From assembly GCA_024760505.1 (NCBI GenBank), contig CP058931.1, positions 558,001-622,000 of the forward strand: a DNA stretch of 64,000 nt, written 5' to 3'. Under the pieces are notes generated by a model. That model searched no databases. It had not been told where the DNA came from and saw only the letters and a list, made by a program, of their open reading frames with translations. Positions 8,293 through 16,561 of this stretch are shown piece after piece (position 1 is the first letter of the stretch; every line of letters begins with the position of its first letter). This stretch comes from Nitrospira sp. Its GTDB lineage: Bacteria > Nitrospirota > Nitrospiria > Nitrospirales > UBA8639. The position numbers were made by a program, and so were the translations under genes.

Positions 8293-10110
8293 ATGCCATT
8301 CATGGCAGCGAGGAATGCGTTGTTTGGTTCAAGGTTCCCTTCCCATTCATCCGTCCAACGGATTATCCGGGTCGCTGATATTGGAAAAGGACTGCCTGTT
8401 TTCCTCTTCCTATCCCTACAATTTTTTCCGGGAATAGGACAAAACAATCAAATCTTCGCACAGGTCCAGCCAGGCTTTGATCCCACCGGACGGTTCGGCG
8501 AACCCCCGCCTCTAGAGAAAAAAACCGAGCCTCTCCCCCCAAAGCCTGCCCCCGATATCACATTGCCTCCAGTGGAAACCATTCCTGAAATGAAAGGGGC
8601 CCCTCCTCAAATTCGGGTTATGGTCCGGAAAATTCAAGTTGAGGGGAGCACCGTCTTTTCAGCGGAGGAACTAGCCAAAGTCACAGCCCCATACGAAAAC
8701 AGGGAGTTGTCCACCAATGATCTGGAGGAACTGCGCCGGGCCTTAACCCTGCTCTATGTGAATAAAGGATATGTAAACTCCGGAGCGGTGATCCCGGATC
8801 AGACTCTACAAGACGGAGTCGTCACCATCCAGATTGTTGAAGGAAAACTGACCGACATCCAAATCGAAGGCACCAAATATTTTCTACCGTTTTATTTTGA
8901 AGACCGGATTGCCCTGAGCAGCGGACCACCGCTCAATATCAACCCGTTGAAAGAAAAACTTCAGCTCCTTCTTCAAGACCCTCGCACGGAACGGTTAAAC
9001 ACGGAACTGAAACCCGGCCTGAAACCCGGCGAAGCGGTCCTCCATGTGCAGGTGGAGGAGGCTTCCCCCTTCAAGGCGTGGGTGGAATTCAACAACTTTC
9101 AATCACCCACGGTGGGCGAGTCGCGGGGTCTCGGAAATATCGCGGTGCAGAACCCGTTCGGGTTGGGGGATGCCTTTCGCTTTACCTATGGCCAATCCAA
9201 GGGATTGCAGCCTCTCATCGAAGCCAACTACATCATCCCGCTCACGGCACGAGATACCACCCTGGAACTGAATTTCCGGTTCAATGACTTTAATGTCGTC
9301 ACAAAACCGTTCGATGATCTGGACATCAGGACCAAGTCCCAAATATACAAAATCGCCTTGCGTCAACCCGTCTATCGCACACTCAATGACGAAATTGCCC
9401 TTTCCCTCATTGGAGAACACCTGGAAAATCAGAGTTTTCTTGGTGGAACGGGGTTCTCCTTCCAGCGCGGCGCAACCGACAACGGCAAGGCTATCGTGTC
9501 AGCCCTCCGGTTCGGGCAGGAATGGGTTCACCGGGAATCCAATCAGGTCCTCGCGGTTCGATCCCGGTTCAGTGTGGGATTGAACGTACTGGATGCCACC
9601 AACAATAAACAAAACTCGGATGATCCGGACGGGGAATTTTTTGTCTGGTTAGGCCAGGCCCAATATGTCCGACGCGTAGATCCTCTCGGCATCGAATTTC
9701 TCGGGGGCCTGACCTTGCAAATTGCCAATGACAGCTTATTCGCACTGGAACAATTTGCCGTCGGCGGCCGGTACAGCGTCCGGGGGTACTGGGAAAATTA
9801 TCTGGTGCGGGATAATGCGTTTCTGTTTAACATAGAGTCCCGAATCCCGATGTTCCCCAGCTTTTTTGGTCCGAAGGTGGCGGTGGCACTGGCTCCCTTC
9901 ATAGATGTGGGACGGTCATGGGAGGCCAAACGCAATACGCCCGATCCGCAGACCCTGGCCAGTATTGGCGCAGGAATCCGATTCTCCTTCTTCAATCGGG
10001 CACATGCCAGTCTATATTGGGGGCAACAGTTGAATCACGTGAAAAATCCTCCTGATGGAGGCGTTCAGGATCAGGGAGTACATTGGGAATTTGTACTGGA
10101 TATTTTGTAG
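8293..10110 (+). CDS. TpsB-type outer-membrane secretion/activation protein (ShlB/FhaC family)
   Basis: An Omp85-superfamily transporter (605 aa) expected to export the TpsA exoproteins encoded downstream. The N-terminal about 60 residues contain a hydrophobic stretch (PVFLFLSLQFFPGIG) consistent with a signal sequence preceded by a long leader, so the exact start is unsure. A Pro-rich linker (residues about 65-105) precedes two POTRA-like segments (about 110-187 and 190-260) and a beta-barrel ending in FVLDIL. The conserved VRGY motif of FhaC-type proteins is at residues 496-499. It has its own terminator and is not in an operon with the TpsA genes. Confidence 0.9.
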   Translation: MPFMAARNALFGSRFPSHSSVQRIIRVADIGKGLPVFLFLSLQFFPGIGQNNQIFAQVQPGFDPTGRFGEPPPLEKKTEPLPPKPAPDITLPPVETIPEMKGAPPQIRVMVRKIQVEGSTVFSAEELAKVTAPYENRELSTNDLEELRRALTLLYVNKGYVNSGAVIPDQTLQDGVVTIQIVEGKLTDIQIEGTKYFLPFYFEDRIALSSGPPLNINPLKEKLQLLLQDPRTERLNTELKPGLKPGEAVLHVQVEEASPFKAWVEFNNFQSPTVGESRGLGNIAVQNPFGLGDAFRFTYGQSKGLQPLIEANYIIPLTARDTTLELNFRFNDFNVVTKPFDDLDIRTKSQIYKIALRQPVYRTLNDEIALSLIGEHLENQSFLGGTGFSFQRGATDNGKAIVSALRFGQEWVHRESNQVLAVRSRFSVGLNVLDATNNKQNSDDPDGEFFVWLGQAQYVRRVDPLGIEFLGGLTLQIANDSLFALEQFAVGGRYSVRGYWENYLVRDNAFLFNIESRIPMFPSFFGPKVAVALAPFIDVGRSWEAKRNTPDPQTLASIGAGIRFSFFNRAHASLYWGQQLNHVKNPPDGGVQDQGVHWEFVLDIL

Positions 10111-10139
10111 CCCTTCTGAATAGAAAGGCGTTCACTAGG

Positions 10140-10172
10140 CAGCCGGTTGTTCGGAAAAGCAACAGGCTTTTT
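10140..10172 (+). terminator. Rho-independent terminator after tpsB
   Basis: AGCC-G-GTTG and CAAC-A-GGCT form an interrupted stem closing a loop of about 10 nt, followed by TTTTT at 10168-10172. It begins 30 bp after the tpsB stop. Confidence 0.65.
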
Positions 10173-10207
10173 CGTTCAATGGAAAGAAAGCGAAAGATAA
10201 CACGCTT

Positions 10208-11002
10208 TCAGCGGAATGAAGTGATGACAGGGGACGCGAGTTGAATGCGTTGCAAATAAGGCGGGCGCTTCAAATATCCAGTTGCTCGATCCGAATCCTT
10301 TCCGGCGACCAGACGTAATCGCGCCAGACACCCCCGTTGAAAACGGTCCACAGCCAGGATAGAAAATATTCGTTCCGCGCGAAGGTTATCTTCCTGACAC
10401 CGTTCACTCCCGCTCTGACAGGAAAAAGGAGTTTGGCCAAAATTCACCGGATGAATTCGCCCGGAGGGAATCCCCAACTGCACCAAGAACCCCGCAAGGG
10501 ATCTCAGATGATAGTCGGCCCGGGCGAGGTTATAGGCAGACGGGCCTCGCGAATCGCAATATCCTTCAATCCGTAATCCCCACTGATCTTCCTGTTTCAG
10601 AAGCGCGACTGTTTCCTGGAGGAAATCTTCGACACCGCCCTGAATGAAAGACCGGACATCATCAAAATACACGTCGGCAAATACAGGGTCCTGGTACATA
10701 TCTTCGACCGATAGGCCCAAACCCCGACCCTTCCCCAAAAAGGGCACCGGTATAGAGACAGTCAACGCATCATGAATTTCTTCGTCCACGTCTACCTGAA
10801 AACTCAAAAAAGCAGGAGCAATGTCCAGGGTATTCGCGAGAGATTCCTGAACAGACCATATCGTCCCCAACAGAAGGGACCATGCCAGTACAAACCTGTG
10901 GAATCTATTCAGATGGAAGAGAAACATGGCCGCATGAACGAACGAGGACCCGTTTGGTAGCACATCGAGAAAACGCCTCAGGGTTGGTATGGTTTTGGCC
11001 AC
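10208..11002 (-). CDS. OmpA-family (peptidoglycan-binding-like) exported protein
   Basis: The protein contains an OmpA/MotB-like C-terminal domain (LRIEGYCDSRG then YNLARADYHLRSLAGFLVQLGI and EDNLRAERIF, about residues 145-225). Such domains bind peptidoglycan and tether outer-membrane complexes. A signal-peptide-like stretch (FVLAWSLLLGTIW) follows an internal ATG at 10927. The longer reading starts with GTG at 11002. The residue after the D of EGYCDSRG and the R in NLRAERI fit the usual ligand-binding positions. It lies convergent to tpsB in the TPS locus, where it may support secretion or anchoring (inference). Confidence 0.7.
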   Translation of the reverse strand: MAKTIPTLRRFLDVLPNGSSFVHAAMFLFHLNRFHRFVLAWSLLLGTIWSVQESLANTLDIAPAFLSFQVDVDEEIHDALTVSIPVPFLGKGRGLGLSVEDMYQDPVFADVYFDDVRSFIQGGVEDFLQETVALLKQEDQWGLRIEGYCDSRGPSAYNLARADYHLRSLAGFLVQLGIPSGRIHPVNFGQTPFSCQSGSERCQEDNLRAERIFSILAVDRFQRGCLARLRLVAGKDSDRATGYLKRPPYLQRIQLASPVITSFR

Positions 11003-11187
11003 ACCCCTTTGGAGTCAGTATCGGCCCGACAGGATGAAACTTAATTCGGATGAGAGATACGAGGTATCGCCAAACATGTCTGGCTCATCATGGAAAACCG
11101 GCAGCTAAAATGAGATCTGAGGTCAAGTCTGAGGAGTGCGTGAACGGTTGTCGGATAACAGTCGAGCGGGAGACAACGGACGGAAGT
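11003..11187. other. Intergenic region, no gene seen
   Basis: Together with 11228-11414 this is about 410 bp between the OmpA-like gene and the DUF928 gene. Apart from the terminator at 11188-11227 I see no coding potential. A short inverted repeat GATAC-GAG-GTATC is near 11056. Confidence 0.5.
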
Positions 11188-11227
11188 AAAAAAAAACCTG
11201 CCCCCGCCACAACGGCGGGGACAGGTT
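11188..11227 (-). terminator. Strong rho-independent terminator for the DUF928 gene
   Basis: A 14-bp GC-rich stem (11195-11208 with 11214-11227, one G-U pair in RNA) has a 5-nt loop. On the minus strand it is followed by a run of nine T. It lies about 190 bp beyond the DUF928 stop codon. Confidence 0.85.
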
Positions 11228-11414
11228 CCATAACTGCGGGTGCAATGAAAAGGGGAAAATGAACCTGCTCCCCCTAGGACAAAAAGCGCAGGCTCAATAA
11301 CACACGGGCATCACGGACTGGGGGAAATTTCTGGTCCTGTCAACACCCGTACAGACAAGACCTTCGTGGACTTGCCCATAAACACCTCCAATTCCCATTT
11401 TCAAACAGCCACAG

Positions 11415-12260
11415 TCATAATCCATGCTGGCGATCAAACTGCGCCGGCGTATCCAAATCAACCTCTTCAAGCAATGACGCCCGCACATGATGCATCTCGG
11501 AATCGGAAGGATGAGACTGAATATTGGTGGAAATCACGCCTATGGCGTCATACCAAAATCCGGCTTGCCCCCATAGCTTCGTCGCCTCAACCGGATTGGC
11601 GTTCCTCAATTCCTCGGTTAGCGAGGCCGGGACATCACCCACCTCAATCATCCCTCCGCCGATAATATCTGCTGATCGATGCTCGGGATCAGAGACCAGA
11701 GACACAAACCATTGATAGGTTTTCCCTTTCTCCAGTTTCAGATCGTAATCAGCCAACTGAATAATGTGAATCCCGGATTCAAGGGGAGAGGAAAGCCGCT
11801 TCTCAATAATCGGTGTCACCCCCGATTCATCAATAAGGGTAAATTCCAACGGGTAGGTTGTCGACTTTGATAAATACCACACCAATCGTGGCTGCACCTT
11901 ACTCGTCAATCCTATGTGATCCGGAGCCAGGGCCCACAGTAACGGTAGATCCGTCATAGGACCTCTGGTGCCTCCACCAACCCGTCCTCCCGGAGCCCCT
12001 CGTTGTGGAGGTTGATACAACGCTTCCTTCCGGGATGAAGCCGCCTGCTTGTCATCGGATGTTTGAACAACCTGCCGATCAACAGAAGGCAGTGTCTCCT
12101 CCAAAAACCCTGGTTCAATGGCTATAGACGCGACATCCTTCACATGGGTGCGGTTTACCTGGTCGGTGAATTCCGCTCCTCCCATGGCCTGAACACTAAG
12201 ACCAAGGGTCACGCCCATGACAGCCACCCACCTGCATCGTGTCATCATCATCTGGCTCAT
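11415..12260 (-). CDS. DUF928-family exported protein
   Basis: A 281-residue protein with a signal peptide (WVAVMGVTLGLSVQAMGGA). Its mature part starts the DUF928 signature with a Gly/Arg-rich stretch (PPQRGAPGGRVGGGTRG), then PLLWALAPDHIGLT and a beta-rich domain with RLVWYLS, FTLIDE and YQWFVSLV. The start at 12260 is chosen because GGAGG sits 7 nt upstream; the frame is open to 12308. The biochemical role of DUF928 is unknown. In cyanobacteria the family is found with CHAT proteins, TPS exoproteins and CHASE2 sensors, and the same set is present here. It is divergent from the CHAT gene. Confidence 0.85.
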   Translation of the reverse strand: MSQMMMTRCRWVAVMGVTLGLSVQAMGGAEFTDQVNRTHVKDVASIAIEPGFLEETLPSVDRQVVQTSDDKQAASSRKEALYQPPQRGAPGGRVGGGTRGPMTDLPLLWALAPDHIGLTSKVQPRLVWYLSKSTTYPLEFTLIDESGVTPIIEKRLSSPLESGIHIIQLADYDLKLEKGKTYQWFVSLVSDPEHRSADIIGGGMIEVGDVPASLTEELRNANPVEATKLWGQAGFWYDAIGVISTNIQSHPSDSEMHHVRASLLEEVDLDTPAQFDRQHGL

Positions 12261-12730
12261 TTTGGTCCTCCTCTCTTCGTCCGGACCGTCCTCCCGGTAC
12301 ATTTTCACGTGAGGCGCTCTCGGATCTGCTCACACATTGAATACAGATATTAAAGGCAAGCTTCGTTCCACAAGCCAAATTTTCCCCACTTGGAGACAAT
12401 CGTTTAGAACCCCGTGCCATTGCTAAAGATTTCATGAATACCTACTCTCACATGGCCTTGCCGTCTAAGGTATTTGGATATCTCAACTGTCTACCTGGTG
12501 TATTGTGTGTCTACTTTGAGAACAATTTCAAGAGAAAGGGGTTTACCCTCACAAGCTGACGACCGTAGACCTTCATCGTTAAAATCGCTTTCCTCTTCCA
12601 GATTCACAACCAGACCCACGAGACCCCTCAAAAACGCCCCGTATCAGAAACCCTTACTTTGACCTTATTGACGACAATTCCTAGAATGGGACTGTTGAAT
12701 GCATAGATGACTTCAGAGAAAGGGTCGGCC
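12261..12730. other. Divergent control region between DUF928 and CHAT genes
   Basis: About 470 bp holding the promoters of both genes. No convincing sigma-70 pair, operator or RNA gene was recognised. Short open frames here lack ribosome sites and similarity. Confidence 0.45.
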
Positions 12731-15055
12731 ATGTCCCGAACTCACGGATTTTCCAACTTTTCTCGTTATGGTCTTGGGGTGTGGTTCTTACTCCTGGGAG
12801 TCGGCGGAATAGGGATAACGAGTACCGTTGCGGCTGAACTGTCTCCTCAAGATTTGATGGCCGAGGGAAGCCGGCAGTATCAGCAGGGCCAGTTGGAACA
12901 GGCGGCCCGGTCCTGGACTCAAGCCGCCCGGAACTATGAAAAATCCGGAGATCATCCCAATCACATTCAAGCGCTCATTTATCTTTCAAGAGCCCTGCTC
13001 GATATGGGCCAATACCAACGGGCGCAACAACTCCTTCGCACAGCCGTCCAATCAGCACAGGAGACCACCCAGCCACGCCTAATGGCCCAGGCACTCAGCC
13101 AATTGGGAACCTTGCATCTCAATGTGGGAGAATTGGATTCGGCACTCGAAATCCTGCAACAGGGACTGAAGGTCTCCAGGGAAATCGAAGATCGATCCCT
13201 CATGGCTGCCATCCTCAATGATCTGGGCAATGCCCATGCGGTTCGCCAGAACGACACAGAAGCCCTTGCGGCTTATACAGAATCCAGCATTCTTGCTGAT
13301 TCACTAGATCTCCAACCTCTCTCCATTCGAGCCATGATTAATGCGGCCCTGGTGGAAATCAGGCAGCAGTCCCCACAAAATGGGAAAATCCATCTGCAAC
13401 AGGCATTGGAGAAAACACGAACACTTCCGGACTCACACGAAAAAATTCAAAACTTGCTCACCATCGGAATGGGATTGAGGGACCTCAGCCACCAGGTCAC
13501 AGAGGAACATGCCACGGTGTTCAAGCAGGCCGCTGAGTCATTTCGGGAAGCCATAGGCAGCGCAAAAGAAATTGGAGACTGGAAAAATGAATCATACGGG
13601 TGGGGATTTTTAGGAGAATTGTACGAAGAAGGGGGCCGCCATGAGGAAGCCCTCCAACTCACGCAATTGGCGATTCGGACGAGTCAACAGGGCCAGGCCC
13701 CGGAAGCCCTCTATCGCTGGGAATGGAACACAGGACGGCACCTCAAAAATCTGGGTCGGACGGACGAGGCCATTTCAGCCTACCAGCGAGCGATCGATAC
13801 GCTCCAACCCATTCGTCAGCAACTGTCTGTCGGGCTTCCCCAGAATCCGGCATCATTTCGAGAATCGCTGGGAGCCTTATTTTTTGAAACCGCTGCCCTG
13901 CTACTCCAGCAAGCGGACGAAGTGACAGATGCCACAAGAAAAGAAGGGCTTCTGTTCCACACCCGGGATACCATTGAAGCATTCAAGGCCGCAGAGCTCC
14001 AGGATTACTTCAAAGACGATTGCGTGGAAGCGAACAGGGGCAGAATTCAAGCCATCGATAAAGTATCCACCACCACGGCGATTATTTATCCGATTCTCTT
14101 CCCTGACCGGATGGCCCTGCTAATAAGCCTTGGAGGAACGATGAAAAAAATCACCGTTCCGGTTCAAGAACATGACCTGACAGAAAAAATTCACCTGTTC
14201 CGGACCTTATTGGAAAAACGGACCACCCATCAATATCTACCTCATGCGCAGGCCCTGTATGACCTGCTTATCCGGCCGATTGAACCGTATTTGAGTGAAT
14301 TCGGGATCCAAACGCTTGTCTTCGTCCCGGATGGACCATTGCGAACCATTCCCATGGGGCCCCTCCATGACGGAGAAAAATTCCTCATTCAAAAATATGC
14401 CATCGCGACGACTCCGGGACTGACGCTCACCGATGCCCATCCCCTGGACCGGGAGCAGGTCAATCTGTTGTCGATTGGACTGTCCGAAGGCGTGCAGGGA
14501 TTTTCACCGCTTCCCAATACGCAACAGGAGGTCAAAAAGCTTCAAGATCTCTTTGGCGGAAAGACTCTCTTAAACGAAGAATTCCGCATTCCCAACCTTG
14601 AACAGGACATGAAAGAGGAAAACTTTACGATTATTCATATCGCCTCACATGGAAAATTTGCCAAGGAGCCCAAGAATTCTTTCATCCTCACGTATGACAA
14701 GAAACTGAGCATGGATCATCTCAGAGAACTCATCGGGTTATTTCAATTCCGACAAATCCCCCTGGATCTCTTAACATTGAGCGCCTGTGAAACGGCAGCC
14801 GGAGACGAGCAGTCCGCACTGGGCCTGGCTGGAGTGGCCGTGAAAGCGGGGGCGCGAAGCGCCTTGGCCACTTTATGGTTTATCAATGACCAGGCATCCT
14901 CAATCCTGATCAATGAATTTTACGTCCGGCTAAAAGAACCTTCGCTCTCCAAAGCCCAAGCCCTTCGTGAAGCCCAAGAGGCCCTACTCGCTCATCCCAT
15001 CTATCGGCATCCCAGTTATTGGGCACCCTTCCTCCTGATCAACAACTGGCTCTAA
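12731..15055 (+). CDS. TPR-CHAT (caspase-like) protein
   Basis: An exported or membrane-anchored protein with an N-terminal hydrophobic segment (LGVWFLLLGVGGIGITSTVAA), then about seven TPR-like helical repeats (roughly residues 40-350) and a C-terminal CHAT peptidase domain (about 480-774). The predicted catalytic pair is His in IHIASHGKF and Cys in LTLSACETAAGD (residues 648 and 694 counted from 12707). CHAT domains are clan CD proteases related to caspases and separases. The ATG at 12731 has AAAGGG upstream and is preferred to the in-frame ATG at 12707. Substrates are unknown; neighbouring TPS genes suggest a role in envelope or exoprotein processing (inference). Confidence 0.88.
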   Translation: MSRTHGFSNFSRYGLGVWFLLLGVGGIGITSTVAAELSPQDLMAEGSRQYQQGQLEQAARSWTQAARNYEKSGDHPNHIQALIYLSRALLDMGQYQRAQQLLRTAVQSAQETTQPRLMAQALSQLGTLHLNVGELDSALEILQQGLKVSREIEDRSLMAAILNDLGNAHAVRQNDTEALAAYTESSILADSLDLQPLSIRAMINAALVEIRQQSPQNGKIHLQQALEKTRTLPDSHEKIQNLLTIGMGLRDLSHQVTEEHATVFKQAAESFREAIGSAKEIGDWKNESYGWGFLGELYEEGGRHEEALQLTQLAIRTSQQGQAPEALYRWEWNTGRHLKNLGRTDEAISAYQRAIDTLQPIRQQLSVGLPQNPASFRESLGALFFETAALLLQQADEVTDATRKEGLLFHTRDTIEAFKAAELQDYFKDDCVEANRGRIQAIDKVSTTTAIIYPILFPDRMALLISLGGTMKKITVPVQEHDLTEKIHLFRTLLEKRTTHQYLPHAQALYDLLIRPIEPYLSEFGIQTLVFVPDGPLRTIPMGPLHDGEKFLIQKYAIATTPGLTLTDAHPLDREQVNLLSIGLSEGVQGFSPLPNTQQEVKKLQDLFGGKTLLNEEFRIPNLEQDMKEENFTIIHIASHGKFAKEPKNSFILTYDKKLSMDHLRELIGLFQFRQIPLDLLTLSACETAAGDEQSALGLAGVAVKAGARSALATLWFINDQASSILINEFYVRLKEPSLSKAQALREAQEALLAHPIYRHPSYWAPFLLINNWL

Positions 15056-15056
15056 T

Positions 15057-15333
15057 GGGGCTGTTGAAAAAAGCCGCCAGCGGCGTTCCCTGCCTTGGCC
15101 GGGCCCCCTTCGCCGAAGTCGCTACAAAGGCCGAAAGCGGCTTCGCGTCTACGCGCTGAAGCACGCTTCGACGCGCAAGCGTGCAGGCAGGTCACCATTT
15201 TTCCGTGCTCACGTACTGGAAGTACGCTCTGCGGAAAAATGACTGCGGCCTTCCCTTCGACATGACTCAGGGCAGGACTGGACGAACCCTTCGAAAGGCT
15301 CAGGACATGCTTTTTTGAACCGGCCCGAGGCCT
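15057..15333. repeat. Dispersed intergenic repeat, copy A
   Basis: Starts 2 bp after the CHAT stop with GGGGCTGTTGAAAAAAGCC and ends with TTTTTTGAACCGGCCCGAGG. Its ends and a central block (CATTTTTCCGTGCTCACGTA) recur in inverted orientation at 63452-63580. Copy A carries two extra internal segments and is about twice as long. The open frame on the minus strand at 15052-15336 is a product of this repeat. Confidence 0.85.
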
Positions 15334-16379
15334 CAATTATGCAACGTGCTGTGGTTCAATATGCCCTTGGAAATGATTATTATTCAACACTCCCCTAATC
15401 GTTTATTTCTCAGACTGATCCCCGGATTGGCCCAACCATTTTTGGTCTTGTTTCGAGGGCCGCCTTTCTCAAAAATCAGGCAGTCACGACCAGCCCGCAT
15501 TTGCCAGAACCGGTTTCTTACCGGTTCCAATAAACGATCTATCTTCCGCTCCTGTCCGTTTTAAGGCCTTGATCCCCTTCCCGGTCATCTCGACCGGTTC
15601 CCATTTATAGTCTGTCATTCCCGCCGGCTGTAAGCAGGGAGCCACCCGAAACAGACCCAAAAGAGATGCCGCATAACCAACGTGGAAAGGACAAGGGTAT
15701 TGGCCACACTGCTCAGGCTTAATAGCTGACTTGTGCAGCCTCAAGAAGGACAGCCATTGACACAGTGACAACGCCGTGACCACTTAGACAAACAGGATTG
15801 AATAGGACGCCCCCCATTTTGGGGGATTTTTGGCTCGCAAGTTATTAATTTTAAAAATGAAATCCTCACCGCAATGGAATTATCTCCAAACGGCACCAGG
15901 GTTGCTTTGATAAGAAGTAACAACATCAATTCAACGGAAACACTGAGGGGACTTTCCTCCCAGTTGGAAGAGGTTTCTATCATGCAACTTTACGAGATTT
16001 ACCAAAACATCGTCATCGGAACATCGATAACATGTGTAATCGGTCTGGCGGTTGCATGGGTGTTTTTCCTATCAAATCGAGGCAAATAACAAGAAAAAAC
16101 GTCGATTTCACCATTCAGCCATTCAATGTCCAAGCCATAATCCGTTGGGCCCTCATCAAATTGTCCATCTGATTGAAACCAAGAATCTGTGCCTAAATTG
16201 AAGATATCCCTGCCTTTCGATATGGAACATGTCCCGACCGAAACAAAAGGTTCAAGAGAATAAAGCCCATCGTTGAGCCATAATTTTCTCAACCCTCGAC
16301 TCCCCCTCTCTGGCATCCCCGACAGTAGTTATCGGGGATCCATCCGAAATGAGCCCAAGTCAAAAGTTTGGTGACCGAT
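15334..16379. other. Long intergenic region with hairpins and one possible micro-ORF
   Basis: More than 1 kb with no clear gene. It contains several hairpins: GAACCGG/CCGGTTC at 15508-15528 and ATCCCCGA/TCGGGGAT at 16315-16339. Degenerate copies of common intergenic repeats are likely. The only coding candidate is the small transmembrane ORF at 15981-16089. Confidence 0.5.
15981..16089 (+). CDS. Possible small single-pass membrane protein
   Basis: A 35-codon frame starting MQLYEIYQNIV, with one hydrophobic helix (about residues 11-29, ending AWVFFL) and a basic SNRGK tail, a typical layout for a small inner-membrane protein. A weak GAGG lies about 9-12 nt upstream. The frame is open to 15874, but that part has no membrane or domain features. 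Nothing else supports it. Confidence 0.3.
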
Positions 16380-16403
16380 GAAAAATCCCGGCGTGCCGGG
16401 GAT
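16380..16403 (-). terminator. Probable terminator of the TpsA run
   Basis: On the minus strand ATCCC(C)GGC and GCCGGGAT form a stem with a 2-nt loop, followed by TTTTT. It lies about 160 bp beyond the stop of the distal TpsA gene, with no gene between. Confidence 0.55.
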
Positions 16404-16561
16404 GAACCAGCTTCGCGATCACACCTAATGGGAATGACAAGTTGTAAGGGAATATGGTTGCACAGGATCAGCCAGGCAGGACGACACGGAGAACTTCGTA
16501 AGAAATTATTTTAGAGGAGCGGGTGGGTACAGCGGAAAAAAGTTTGTCATCACACGACACA

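Noticed and set aside
11056..11068. GATAC-GAG-GTATC inverted repeat as a third GTATC-type operator
   Set aside because: Half-sites are in the opposite order and spacing differs from GTATC-N6-GATAC.
15052..15336. 94-codon minus-strand frame
   Set aside because: It coincides with dispersed repeat copy A and overlaps the CHAT stop; no protein features.
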